This document shows positions 38,487-52,223 of a DNA stretch of 64,000 bases, in pieces. Within the stretch, counting starts at the first letter, position 1. Every line of letters starts with the position of its first letter. The translations under genes and the position numbers were made by a program. The DNA is from Chrysomallon squamiferum (lineage: Eukaryota; Mollusca; Gastropoda; Neomphalida; Peltospiridae). Below the pieces are notes generated by a model. It made no database searches. It was given only the letters and a program-made list of their open reading frames with translations, and was not told where the DNA came from. The stretch lies in NCBI GenBank assembly GCA_012295275.1, contig CM022665.1, positions 7,364,976 through 7,428,975 of the forward strand, in the 5' to 3' direction.

Positions 38487-40039
38487 TATTTGATTTTTTT
38501 TTTTTTGTAAGAAGTAAAAAGAACTTTCACTGGTGCGTTTGTTGTGCCGTTTCTTTTTCCAGTCTCCGCACAATTGATTTTAATTACTGTGTTACATATT
38601 TTATCTGTCATCTCTTCTATTGGTTTTTACACATGACTAGAGTTATTTTTCATCTGTTTTACTAATTTACGACATATTAAGCAATGTGATTGACAAATAC
38701 CTTATTTTTATTTGTCAACTGAAACTGTATAACTTGTTGAACCACTTTAAAATGTTTGTTTAGTCACACTTCAATCATGCTGCCTTGTCTTGTATGCTAA
38801 CGAAGCTCATCATAATCATTACTCGTATGATCACCGTTAGCGTAATCATTACCATTTATTATAATTATTATTATCATTCAGGTTATTTATTTATTTATTT
38901 ATTATTTTATTTTATTTTATTTTTTTTTTTTTATTATTATTATTTTTATTATTATTATTTATTATTACTATTAGACGTTGCTAGTGCTACCTGTCTTTTG
39001 TCAGCTTTTCCAGCAGTGCCCAACTCTGTCTGGACGCTGTTATACATACCTCTGCCGAGTTCTTTTATCTTTCTTTGGTTGTCTCCCATTTGTTACACAC
39101 CCATTTGTTACACACCTAGTTGTTACACAGTCGGCTTAAGGACTAAGTAATCTATAATTTTAGTGGAACAGTCCCTGTTCACTTGGCTGAAAACATTTTT
39201 ATACTGATACGTGCTGCAACACCATCATATATGCCCTAGAACTAGATGTATCGTTCATATGTACTAAATGAGATATAACAGTTCATATTATTCTACTCTT
39301 ATCTGTAATAAATCATTTTCCAATAGTTTTGTAGACAGCTCAAGATAGCGCTTTGTAAGAAGGTGTATCCTTGTTTTGGCGATCTCATAATTTTCACTTG
39401 CTTCTCAAATGTTTTGGTGTCACGAAAAAAGTTTGAATTGTCACGATTTGTGAATGGTTGCCATTTATTACTTGATTTATTAACTGAATTAAATAAACGA
39501 GTGTATGTATAAATTAATGAGTACTGCTATATAAGTAAATAAATGAAGATAATAGCAACAGCGCCAGCAACGACAGTAATAAAAAAAAAAAAATAAGTGA
39601 GATGATGATAATTAAACGAATAAGTAAATCGATGATAACTAAACGAACAGATAATAAAATATTTAAAAAAAAAAAACAACAAAACACGCGTTATTATGGT
39701 TAAAGAGAATAATAATTTAACAGTGCCTAAAGGTGTTTTCTCTTATTTTTCGTGTATTGTTCATCGAACAATAGAGTTAGTTTAATGAGGCGAAAGATTA
39801 CAATCATTAGAGAAGGATGTGTGGGCGTTGTAGTCGTACACTTGTCATGTAGCCGTGGAACAGAGCTGACGTCGGGATGTGATTTCCTGCAGCTCCATCG
39901 CCAGTTTGGTAAATAATATAATCTCCCGCAGGGCCAAATCCAGTATTTCATAAATCAGAGGGCGCTATCGTTGTAAAGGCTATAACTTTCAAGATGATGT
40001 AAATGAAGGAGAGAGAGATAAATAGAAAAACATCACGTG

Positions 40040-40044
40040 GTTAA

Positions 40045-40075
<31 letters not shown>

Positions 40076-40125
40076 AAATATAATAATAATAACATTAATA
40101 ATAATAATAATAATAGTAATAATAA

Positions 40126-40164
<39 letters not shown>

Positions 40165-40203
40165 CATAATAATAATAATAACAACAACAACAATAATAAT
40201 AAA
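40040..40203. repeat. (AAAT)n and (AAT)n microsatellite
   Basis: AAAT units followed by a long AAT tract with a few interruptions. Confidence 0.9.
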
Positions 40204-40572
40204 GGGGCGTCGAATTCATCTCCCAGGACCTGCCAAGTTGTCATAATTATCGTATATACACGTATACATATGTTTCACTTCTGATAGTATTGCTATTTCC
40301 AAATTATTCTTTCTGAATTATCATGACACTGAAAATCAACTTATAAGAAAGAAAGAAATTTATTTATTTATTTATTATATTTTATTTTTTTTTAAATGAA
40401 AGAAAATTATTTTTCAAAATAAATAATAAATTGTTACCATAAATTTTATCACAAACTGACATCGTTTCTTTTTTTTTTTTTTTTTTTTTTCGTGCGAATC
40501 ACGAGGTCAGTGTTAACTTTCTTATGATATCAATAAACCGGTTCATTTACTTCCATTTTCTTATTATTAATA

Positions 40573-40728
40573 ATGTGTCGGCGGCCTGATTTAGCCAAAT
40601 TTGAGAACAGCATCTACAAAAGTCGCGTTTCAAAGCGCCAGCGACAGATCGATAGCAACCGTGTTCATGCAGCTCAGAACAAGTCTTGGCATTTACGAGA
40701 AAATTTGTTGAACAAGACGTTAGTATGA
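40573..40728 (+). other. Unrecognised 51-codon open frame
   Basis: ATG to TGA, 51 residues rich in Arg, Lys, Asn and Gln (begins MCRRPDLAKFEN), in a patch of balanced base composition between microsatellites. A GTATGA donor-like site overlaps its 3' end, so it could also be an exon. I do not recognise the sequence, and coding status is unproven. Confidence 0.15.
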
Positions 40729-40998
40729 ATACACTTGCGATTCAATCAATAACTTGTAGCTCCACTCCAAAGGTTCTTCCAATAAAATCTATTCAGATTT
40801 TTCCACATTCCCCCCCCCCTTTTTTTTTCTACGAGTCAAAAGACAGGATGACGCAAACATTTTAACAAAAGTGATTTTTCGTTATCCTTTTCTTTAAAAT
40901 GGGTTATTCGGTAAAAGTCTCTCTGAAACTTGTTTGAGGTTAATTTGTAAAATATTGTTAAAAATAATAAATAAAATAATAATAAACTTGAAACCTTA

Positions 40999-41000
<2 letters not shown>

Positions 41001-41062
<62 letters not shown>
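41001..41062. repeat. (AAT)n microsatellite
   Basis: About twenty uninterrupted AAT units. Confidence 0.95.
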
Positions 41063-41065
<3 letters not shown>

Positions 41066-43204
41066 TCATAATCATAATAATTTAATAACTACAACAACAA
41101 AAACAATAATGAAAATGATAATAATAATAATTACAGTAATGATTATGATAATGATTATAATAAATATTAAATGATGATGATGAAAAAACCCTTACAACTA
41201 GAGTACATGCAAAACAGAGGGAATTCGTTACTTAACTGAATCAGAAATATAAATGACATGCAGTTATTAATTTACTCTTGTAAGGCAGTACTCTGTCCTA
41301 TAAACGGCAACAAATAATTAGTACTTTGCATTTATTTTCTCATATTACAGAATATGGCCTGAAAATATTGAAATATTAACTGTAGCTAATAGAATAAAAT
41401 TAATTTTAAAAAGAAATAAAAAAAAAAAAAAAAAAGAAGAGAAAAATATTATAGAATTTTAAAAATCTGCTTTCTTCTTTTCCAGATAAAATACACCACT
41501 GCAGTGCAAACAGACAGTCAGATGTATGTGTTTCTGAATAAATAACTCCTTCTTGGTTCATATTTTGAGCTTTCTGTATCAGTCAGTGCTTCGTGCTTTC
41601 GTGGTGTATAAAAAAAAAGCCTAAAAGATCCCTTTCTGCTAAACTGTAGCAGCAGTTCATGAAATGTCGGGTTTCCTCTCTCAGAGATCGTTATTTAAAT
41701 ATTACCATGATGGTATTATTTTATTCATTCAGAACCACGTTAAACATATGATAATCATTGATATTAAAATGCTATCAGATATTTCAAAAAAAAAAAAAAA
41801 AATTTTAAAAAATGTTAATTTTAAACATTTATCGATCATAAATTAACGAGAAACAATTCCATTCATTTATGAACGATAGATATTTTAAAGTACATAATTT
41901 AATTCCATTTTTTTTTGTAATACCTAAACTGCTCTTGTTCTAAAGAAACCTCGAGACGTGCTTATATCAGTCTTTTGTAAGAATCACTAGAGGTGAAAAA
42001 CGTCTTCCTTGATTTTCTCGAAGAAGCATTTGAACTAAATGGTATAAAGGAGACGTCAAATGAAGAAGTCACTGGAAATAGAGGTTGAGTTTATTACATC
42101 AGACAAGATGATGACAGTACATTGAATGTCGTAATGAGTTAGTCTGACTAGTTCAGATTTGACACTCTAATTCAACCGACAGGAAACTTTCCAGAAATCA
42201 CATCAGCAGCAAATAGGAAATACAGCAATGCTTAAAATAAAATCAACAGCTGCGGGAGTGTCATGATCGAAGTGCCCGCGATCTACTTCAATTAAATGTA
42301 GGTCAGCAAATCCCTGCATAGGATTAACAAACAAAACAGTGGATTTCAGTGACTAGACTTAGTTACAACAGCTTAGGAGAATGTTGCATGCTGAGATATT
42401 TCAATTTTTTTTTTTTTTTTTTTTTTTTTAGGAAAATAGCATTTACAGATGACGTCAAACAGGCAGTCTTAGCAATGACTACGACAATCGCTTGTTTAGT
42501 TTAATAGAGAGACCAGACTAACAGTCATTGCTGACATAATGTATTCCTTTTCATTTCTCTTCTATTTAAACATTATAACCAGGGATGACTGAAGTACTTC
42601 TATTTTGTACTTGAGTTACACAATATTGCTGTGATGTAACTGTATTGTTTTCCAATGATGGTGACGCTGAAGTATATAAATTAGATTTTATCTTGGGTAC
42701 AAGAAATTCTCCGGATGCTAGCTGATTGACTGTGATTAATATAGGCTATTTGTATGGACATCGCTGGTTTCCGCTCTGTCCATTTGATAGGTAATGATAA
42801 GAATTCTGAAATAATAATTATAGCAGCGACAGCAGACGATAAAATAAGAGAGTCTTACTATAGTTAGTTGATTCAGTGACGTGCATGTAATAAGACTGAT
42901 TAACAATCTGCATCGTAAAATACCACAGAGCAACTCGTGTTCCTTCTATTTTTAAAATAAGTGGTTATTTTATTTCAGCGTATGTTAAGCGAATACAAGA
43001 GTAAGGTACTTAACGACAAAGATAATTGAAATGTAGTAACTAAAAATGTTTGCATGGCTTGTAATACCACATAGTTTATTATTTGTGTACAAGAACATAC
43101 CTATATTAAACAAACCTGCTTCATACGCGCATATACAAATACATGTATTCATTCACATACGCACACACACACAAACACACACGCATATACACATATACAT
43201 ATAA

Positions 43205-43348
43205 ATATATAAAAAATATACATGTACATGTATACACACATACATACATACACACACACACACATACATACATACACACACATATACATACATAGATGCA
43301 TACATACATACATACATACATACATACATACATACATACATACATACA

Positions 43349-43380
<32 letters not shown>

Positions 43381-43386
43381 CATACT
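43205..43386. repeat. (CA)n and (CATA)n microsatellite
   Basis: Mixed ACAC/ATAC sequence grading into about 21 perfect CATA units from about 43300. Confidence 0.95.
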
Positions 43387-43734
43387 TACGTACATATCCA
43401 AATATACTTTTTTAAAATACAGATTACCAGTGAAAATTGCCGAAAGCATTATTTCAGTTTTAAGACATTTTGCAAGCAACAGCCAGATAATATAAAATAG
43501 AAGTCCTTGAGCATTCATTTACTCCGTGTGATAGGAATCAGACAGATATTGATGTTCAGATAAAGAATTACTCATCACCGTTCGTTTAATTTCTCCCCGC
43601 TGATTTAGTTTCACCGTCAAACCAAGGTATTAATACTTATCCTGTATTCAGTAACGCTTTCACAAAAGGAGCAAGTTAAGTCACTGAAAATATAGATATT
43701 CTTTTTTTCTTCTTTTTTTTTTTTCCCCCTGCTT

Positions 43735-43735
43735 T

Positions 43736-43782
<47 letters not shown>

Positions 43783-43850
43783 TAGTTATTATTATTTTAT
43801 TTATTTTATTTTATTTTATTTTGTTTATTATTATTATATTTTTTTAAATA
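43735..43850. repeat. (TTTA)n tract
   Basis: About twelve TTTA units, then ATT and TTTTA variants. Confidence 0.9.
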
Positions 43851-44410
43851 TCATTTTCTCGTTTTCTTTTACATTATGATATAAGGAATAGTAATGATAA
43901 CGAGAAATAACTAAATAAAGAGGCTCTAAGCAGTTATTGAAGACTGCTGGCAAATAATTCCTCGACTGGAATAATCCTTCTACCAGAATGGATATGTTAC
44001 CGATTTGTTCTCAAAATTAACCAGTCGGAATGCGTTTTTTTTTTTTTTTTTTTTTTTTTTCCTATTTCTCCGTCATATTTTAAGGCAATCTAATCAATTT
44101 TTGCAAGCGTTTCAGTTTTACGTTATACAGGAGAAGCCAAGAATAGCCTAAGAGATGTCCATCCAATCATGATTGTCCATTAATAGTAACTAAAAATAGC
44201 GAGCAGAGTGAAGCCGTGTCGACTATGAAGATATGACTCTTAGAATCAGAGAAGAACAGCGCAGGTCGTCTCAAAGATAAATGTATCATCAGCACGTGCA
44301 TATTTTATGGAAAGTCACATGACCTAATTTAAAGCTCCAAGCTGACGACAGTCACTGTATTCTTTGATTTGGTACAATGTCTGGTTGCTGTTTTCTGCGG
44401 CGGGTTATGC

Positions 44411-44443
44411 ATGATGACAGACAGCGAAGATGAGCGCCAAAGT
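44411..44443 (+). other. Candidate upstream exon (MMTDSEDERQS)
   Basis: ATGATGACAGACAGCGAAGA encodes the start of an acidic peptide, and the exon would end AGT|GTAAGT, a strong donor. Acidic N termini are common in cytoplasmic tails. However, it ends in phase 0 and cannot join the first secure Dispatched exon directly, so at least one unseen exon would be needed. A CACGTG and a TCACATGA motif lie about 80-120 bp upstream. Confidence 0.2.
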
Positions 44444-45678
44444 GTAAGTAACCTTTTCTTTGCTGATTAGTTTCGCTCACAGATGAAATTTTAAAACATT
44501 TTTCTTTGAAACGTCTTTCCAACCATATGGCCATATGTTTACATGGTATTTAACTGTAGAAAAGTCATAATGAGAAAGAAAAAAATACCTTGATGTTATT
44601 TGAGTAAGTAGACAGAGATTCGCCGATAGTAGTAGATACATAAAAATGCTAAATCATACACGGCAAGTAGAATATACAAATAGATATGTAGCTATATAAT
44701 ATATATATATATACAGATAGACAGATCTTAGATAGATGGAAGGATGGAGAAATGAATGGACTGACTGACAGACTGATGAACGAATGGACAGACGCAAAGA
44801 TGGACAGACACTCATTATGTGCAATTTTGAGCGGTTTTTTTAAAATTATTTTATTATTATTATTATCATCGTGTGTGTGTGTGTGGGTTGTTGTTGTTGT
44901 TGTTATTGTCTGGTACTGAAAAGGTAAATGATCTTATCGCGATGATAAACAACAGTATGGATTATGGACAGACGGACAAGAAGACAGGCAGGAGAGACAG
45001 ATATCACAATGGGAAAAACACGTTATAACAGCATCATTTCGATTTGAAAATACCTCCAACATGTATATTATCCGGGCTACATGATCACGAAATTAATTAG
45101 TTTCCATTTCAGTATTACATTGGTATTTTATAAAACTCTAACGTGTATAAATTCTTGTAGTTGCGTGAATTTCTCAGAAACTTGATATTAGTATAATCCA
45201 GTAGTTTATTAGAAAATCTTTACACTGAAATAATGTGTTTCAGGATATATTCAATTCGCAGTTGTGATATGACTGTCATATAACGCCCATTATATTCTAA
45301 TAATTAATCACAAAACACGACAACAGCACACCTGTTTCCTTTCATTAATATTTTTCACTATTTCCTTGTTTTATTATCATCCACCATCATCATTATTATT
45401 ATTCATTAATTTATTTTTATATATATATATATATATATTTTTTTTTTTTTCTCTGATTTTTTGGTGTATGTGCCTTGTTTTATTTCGTTGTTACTTATTT
45501 ATTTATTATATTGTTGTTGTTGTTGTTTTCTTTACTCACAATTCATTCCTACATTTAGGCCAGTGAGTGCAGTTAGGTTTTTAATTTTAAATTTAACAAA
45601 TCCAAAAGGAAATTATTTCCACTGAATAAAAAAATATCTCTGATGTTATAACGTATATGTTTTTTCTTGATATTTGAA

Positions 45679-45679
<1 letters not shown>

Positions 45680-45722
<43 letters not shown>

Positions 45723-45867
45723 TAAATGATAATAACACAATAATAATAATAATAAATATAAATAATAATAACACAATAATAATAATAAATATAAATAATA
45801 ATAACACAATAATAATAATAAATATAAATAATAATAACACAATAATAATAATAATAATAATAATAAC
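45680..45867. repeat. (AAT)n with a 33-36-bp higher-order period
   Basis: After an AAT tract, the block AACACAATAATAAT...AATATAAATAAT repeats four times, with AACAC at 45734, 45770, 45803 and 45836. Confidence 0.85.
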
Positions 45868-46176
45868 ATATGTATATATAACAGTTGCTAAGAATACAAA
45901 GGTCATGAACTTCTATGACCACACTTAGAGAATAACACAAAAGTTGAAATAAAACTTACTTTTTTGTTTCAGTAAGGCAAGTCAGTTTGTACTAGAATTT
46001 TTTTTTAGGAATACGTGAAAGAAAGTTCAGGAAATAATTTGCCACCAAGCTAAGGATTTGCAAAGATTTGGTAAAACCAATGAATGGAAATTGAATGGGA
46101 CTGGACAGAATTAGAACTGCAGCTGCTACCAAAGACAGACTGTCGTGTCAGACTGAGACGTTTCTGTTACCCCAGC

Positions 46177-46179
<3 letters not shown>

Positions 46180-46213
<34 letters not shown>

Positions 46214-46225
46214 GCACGCACACAG

Positions 46226-46318
<93 letters not shown>
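46180..46318. repeat. Compound (AC)n(GA)n microsatellite
   Basis: About 24 AC/GC-type units followed by about 44 GA units without interruption. Confidence 0.95.
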
Positions 46319-46319
<1 letters not shown>

Positions 46320-46821
46320 GATGCAGGCAGTGCATTGCGAATATCTTACATTTCACTGATTTATTATTATTACCCCGCTGAAGAGACAATCATGTCAGAA
46401 TGCTTTCTCGCAAAAGTGCTTGATGATTGGGTGATTTCGTATCGTATTCGACGTATTTAGAAATAACTTACTTTAACCTCGATGAAATCGTCAGTGTTCT
46501 CGCAAGAAAATTATCTTCGTTAAGCTATGACAGACCATCCTTTACAAATGAACATTTCCTCGGCATAATTTGCAATCCTTAATTATTCTATAAATAAAAC
46601 ATAGCTTTCTTGTCGCTGTTGTCCATGATAATTATAGTTTAGTTAGTCGGTTTTTACTGGAAGATGTTTTATAAGTTCCTTTCGGCCGAAAACTAATTAA
46701 CACAAATTATTAACACACCTTATGAAAGCATATGATGTGGGGTTTGTACGAAAAAGTAATTAAAAACTAATTATTAGTGGTTACAAACGTCAGAAATATC
46801 AGATTTCGTTTCTAATAAGCA

Positions 46822-46845
46822 ATATATATATATATATATATATAT

Positions 46846-46898
<53 letters not shown>

Positions 46899-46920
46899 CA
46901 AATAGATAGATAGATAGATA
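46822..46920. repeat. (AT)n(GATA)n microsatellite
   Basis: Thirteen or so AT units followed by about 18 GATA units with one imperfection. Confidence 0.95.
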
Positions 46921-48808
46921 TCGTTGTTTATTAAATTTTATTGTTTTAAAACTACACCCATTGTTCGCCATTTTGGTCTTACGTATACAAGTTCGTGGTC
47001 AAAAGGAAACACAAATATTACCTTATAAGGTATAAAATCGTTGTCTCAGTTTCCTTCAAGATGAAATCACATGCAGTTAACATAGACTGTAAAAAATCAA
47101 TAATTTACTACCGTGTGTTACCAGAGAAAACAAATAACAGAAATATTAAGAAAATAATTAATAACCTGAGGTTTCTGCAGTATCTAATATCAGTCTCCTA
47201 ACTGTATTAGTATAAGCTCTTTGCTCACGTGTGTATGAAACACAGTATTTATTTTCTGATGGAGTTCGTGTTAAATATTGCTGGTATTAACCTACAAACT
47301 GTAGCAGGGGTCACATTATTAAGATATACTTTAGATGACACAAACAAATAATCTAAATTATAAATGATCTGTCTGTCTATATCTGTATCCTTTTATCTAT
47401 ATCAGTATAGGCAGATAGATAGACAGATAGACAGACAGACAACTAGACAGAGAGACAGACAGACAGACAGATATTAACCATTTTACATCTATTTATCTTT
47501 CAATCTGTCTCTACTGATATAGATAAATATATTAATCAGTCCATTTTTATTATCTTGATAAAATCATTATTGAAATATTTTTCATTCATTGTTATTCACT
47601 CAGTGGAATACTGTGAATTATTCCTTTTTATAACTCTCTGGGTAGAACCGAAATGACGTCATGCGGGAAGTCATCTTTTAATCAAATTACCTTCATGAAC
47701 ATTTTTATAACCCACTGGATTTTCTTTTCTCCGTCAAAGTAATAATCTGGCAAATCAAATGATTTTCAGTTCATGAAAACGTAGGTGTACATGTCTAAGT
47801 AACTAACACAATGCACCACTGATTGAGTCTGGTATCAGATACTTATCTCAATAATTTTGTTTTCGAAAGGTCGAGTTTGGACAAAATTCGGCTACACTTA
47901 GTGATGTAGAATAATGAGACATAACCAGTGCGTCCATTATTTTTGTTTGAATTATTAATAAGGTGTGCCTTCGTTTGATTTATTGACACTTTGTATGTCT
48001 GCGTCTCTGGAGTAATTCGGATGCTTGGAGAAACTTTTAAATCTTTATTTCAAGATAACTGCTACGTTTAACACAGTTATAGTTTCACAATGATGAATTT
48101 AGATCATTCCTTTCGAAATGTTTTTCGGATGTAATTATTAACATGGCCATAACTTAGGATGAGCGTTTTAAAATTAATTTCGTCATGGACTTGAATTGAG
48201 TCTTTTTATGGTGCAGGTTAAAATGCTTCAAAAAATCCTCATGTATTTCCCAGTCGATCTCAGTGAAAATGTTACAGTTAGCAGCATGTATTATGAAACG
48301 AAACACAGTTTGTAAATCCACTGACATTTCTAAATGTTCTCTACACTTACAAATGAAGGTGTGTATGTGAAACGACTTCAGCTGATCAGTTTTGTCAGCA
48401 TACTTTCTAATTGGGTATCTTGCCACAAATGAAAACATTTCTCTGTTGACCAAAAACTGTGGGATTCAGGAAAAAGGAAAACAGTTATTATGATAGATTT
48501 AGTCTAAGAAGGGTTTGCAATATAGTGAAAAAGGCACACACACACACACACACAATAATAATAATAAATAAATATGTTAATTAATTAAAATAAATTAAAC
48601 TGTGAGAATAAATGGCGTTGTTGTTGAAAATCCATGAGTAATTTTCAAATTCTTAAAGGTGAAAGGAGGGGATATAGGTACGTTTGTTAAATTCAGAATT
48701 AAACTATAATAAACTGTATTTAAATGTTGCAAAATTAAATGTAAAAAAAAAATAAAATAATTCTAAGTTAGTGTGTGGTTTGCTGGTTTTCCAAAAACAC
48801 TGGTGCGA

Positions 48809-48850
<42 letters not shown>

Positions 48851-51248
48851 ATTGCTTACATCACTTTTGTTTTGTTTTTGTTGTTTCTCCTTTGAACATC
48901 CGTTATATGCATATCAAATTCTTCAAAACGATCGTTGTTCAATGCTGGTCTCATGACAGTTCTGAAAATACTTGCTGGTTCTAAACATTTTTGGTATAGT
49001 TGACGTTTCTCGTTTTTCTTGATTTCATTACGTATCAGGCTTGCTTATAGATTATTGTGATATAATTCAAGACAAAACTTGCAGTAGCGTTTTCATTATT
49101 CGATGATTTATAGAATATACAGTCTTTTTGATGACCCTTTTGAGGTACTATTAGTTCAGGCTAATAGCATTAGCAAATGTCAATCCTCATCTTTAAGCTT
49201 TCCCTTTTTTTTTTTCTGCTTCATGATTTTGTGTACTAACTTTAGGCACAATTTTGGCCGCTGACAAACGCATTTAATGTTAATTATATAGTGCTCAAAC
49301 ATCTGGAAAATGTCACGCATATTGCAGTGTCTAAATTTCATAACCAGTCTCCATCGTTACGTCTCGGTTGTGCAAGTACTTTGTGATAGTCAGTACTTAC
49401 AATTTCTGTTGCATTGCGTTTCCACCAAATTCAATAAAGAGCTCAAAACGTAAACGCCTCGTGTATTAAATTTCACAAAAGGGCAAACACCACTTACACA
49501 GGAAAATTATTACTTATTTAGTTATTAAACACTATCAAGTTTCGAAATACGAAATAGACTGAATCCATTTTCGACAGTTTTTTTACTTGTTTTTATTTTT
49601 AGTTTGTCCGCTTTTTTGTTGTTGTTATGTTTATTTTATTTATTTTTTATTATAGGTTTTTGTTATGGTTTATTGTTTGTTTGTTTGGGAGGGGGTGTAT
49701 TTTATTGTTGTATTTTTGTTTTTGTTATTTTTATTTTATTTTATTTTATTTCTGTTGCTATTCACTGCAGGTTAACAATTTAACAATAAAATCGTTTAGT
49801 TAAGGTGCCCAAATCAGCCTTTCGTGATAAACAATAAAATTACAAAGCATTTAAATTTAATTTGCTCTGGATTCTTTATGATTCATGCATCACATATCAG
49901 GGTTTCAAAAACTAACCATTTAAAATTAACTATATGTTTAATTATTTATATATAATAATAATAATAAGAATAAGAATAAGAATAAAAATACTAATAATAA
50001 ATGTATATATTAGTTACTTGACAGAAATAGTACTTTTTGCTATACGAGTTCACCATGTCCATTTGACGTGAAAACCACCTCCATGAACTTTTCCTTTTGC
50101 TGTTCAGGAAGTATTTATAATTTTCTGAACGAAAAATACCTACAAAAACACACATATGCATGGAACAGAGGTAAGTGCCTTTAACTTCCAAAACTAATAT
50201 TTCATGTAGATCATGTTTTTAACTTAACTTGTGCAAATATCTGATTTAGCGGAAAGGATCGTAAACAGTAATTGTTAGGTAACGTGATCAAACGCTTCAA
50301 TTTGATTGGATGTTTCTTTTTTTTTCTTTTTTTTAATTATTATTCTACTTCATTAGAAAAAAAATGTTTATAATTATATATATATATATATATATATATA
50401 CACGTAATTAATTACCTATAATTTAAGCTAGGGTGGAATTTTAATTTCATGCAATGAACTTGATGTGTTGAACATTTCACTGAATTATCTTGCTTTTTGA
50501 GGGAAAAGGGACAGAAATACAGGAATTTTCGGAACATAAGAATTTAATTGCCATTACTCCATTATTTTTCTAGTTATCATCATAAATATAATTTTATTTA
50601 TTTATTGTTTTTATTTATATTATTATTATTTTTTTTTTTTTTTTAGTTATCTTTCCAGTGATGCAGAAATAATTTTAATCTCGAAAACTTTTACCTCTGT
50701 ATAAATGTATATGTTTGAAATAAATATAATAAAAAAAATAAAGAAAATCATAAATCGGAGACTGTTCGTTTGAAACAATAATTTAATCATAGTCACGAAA
50801 GCAATCGTTTGCACTATTGTATTTATAGACAGCCTATCAATGAATCCAAGTCTCATTTTACACAACGGTAACTGTAATTATTATTCTTCAAGTTGTCTCT
50901 GCAAGTCGCCTTGTCAGAACGCAGCTTAACGCGTCATCACTGACCTTTAACCTAGGAACTCACCATAACCCCTGCTGTTAATAATAGGCTGTTCCAATTC
51001 ATCAAAATAACAAGCTTAGCTTCTGTAGCACACGCTACAATGTTTTAAAATTACGGTACAGTTGTGAAAACATAGTAAGAAACTGCAAAACAACTATCAC
51101 ATGAACCGTTATGTAGACCAACGTACGGTACATGATAAGTAGTTAATGTCCATTATGTCGGCTCCCTGTTTTATGGTACCATCAACTATTTGTAAGTGTG
51201 GCTGACGAGAAGTTTACACACCTCCGTCTTTACACGACGTACTTTGAA

Positions 51249-51253
51249 ATGAG
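51249..51253 (+). other. DISP1: Proposed first coding exon of Dispatched (3' edge)
   Basis: GAAATGAG|GTAAGT supplies a start codon, two further bases and a near-consensus donor. The first secure exon needs exactly two carried bases. The frame upstream is open back to about 51147 without another ATG. It would place the N terminus only a few residues before TM1, shorter than in vertebrate Dispatched. Confidence 0.35.
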
Positions 51254-51484
51254 GTAAGTCCTATAATTCATATTTAAGATACTTATTTTATATGGGGTTT
51301 TCTTCAGCAATTATTACGGTTTATACACCATTGTCGCTTATTCTAGAACACTTTAAAAACTTTCTACCCGTTATTCCGAAAATGGTCGCGCGTCAGTAAC
51401 GTTTGACAATGACAGATAAAACAGTCGAGAGACATGTAAATCCTTTATTACGAAGTTGTTATGACACCAGATTTCACAAACACA

Positions 51485-51538
<54 letters not shown>

Positions 51539-52187
51539 GCATTACGATAACACAAATTGTTAGTGTTGTAAGACATCCAGCATTCCATGTTTAAATACAT
51601 AACAAATACAGTTAATCACTTAATGAATTTATTTTCACTGTTTCTTCTTATTGTTTTCCATATTCTTTCTTGTTTCTATTAATAAATGTTTTGGTTATTA
51701 TATAAAATTTATCTAAAGAACTTGTTTAATTATGATAAATCACTACAGAATTGGTCTCCACCTTTTAAAGAGGTGTAACAAAATTTCAGTCAATTTTTAC
51801 AGTCATATTTCTGTTAGTTTATTCACACATTTCATTTCAGATTTTACAGTCTTTTTTCAGTTTAGTTTTGCAGTCATATTTCAGTTCAGTTTTTACACAC
51901 ATGCATTACATGAGAATCTTTTCATACTGCCCAAATGAATAGATTCTGACATCTCACTTCCTTTCCATTTCCATTTAAATCACAGCCATGACTTTGATTT
52001 CTCAGTTCAATTTCTACACAGTCATATTTGTATCAGTTTTTACAGTCATATTTCTGTTCAGTTTTTGCAGTCACATTTCAGTTCAGTGTTTACACAGTCA
52101 TATATATGTCTGTTCAGTTTTTACTGTAGTATTACTCTCCATTGTTTACACAGTCATATTTCTGTGCCCTTTTTTACAGCCATTTTT

Positions 52188-52223
<36 letters not shown>

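Larger units (their letters stand above)
32822..44400. other. Intergenic DNA, transposon- and microsatellite-rich
   Basis: No confirmed gene over about 11.6 kb. It contains the duplication's upstream homology, inverted-repeat elements at 33896-34333 and 37066-37769, a Tigger-like MITE at 38132-38486, a hairpin at 36998-37049, poly-T tracts, and many ATT, TTTA, GTA and CATA repeats. Two non-repetitive patches (39740-39985 and 40573-40728) are unexplained. Confidence 0.6.
44444..51240. other. Long stretch without supported gene, upstream of Dispatched
   Basis: Simple repeats dominate: poly-T at 48815-48843, (AAT)n minisatellite at 45680-45867, compound (AC)n(GA)n at 46180-46318, (GATA)n at 46822-46920 and (GACA)n at 47408-47471. 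A 99-codon frame at 48154-48453 (minus) is free of simple repeats but not recognised. Confidence 0.55.

Noticed and set aside
43121-43518. Cysteine/valine/tyrosine-rich open frames of up to 121 codons
   Set aside because: They arise from CATA/TATG repeats and have no non-repetitive core.
46084-46460. Open frames of up to 121 codons across the (AC)n(GA)n tract
   Set aside because: The translations are Thr-His and Arg-Glu dipeptide runs produced by the microsatellite in every frame; this is not a gene.
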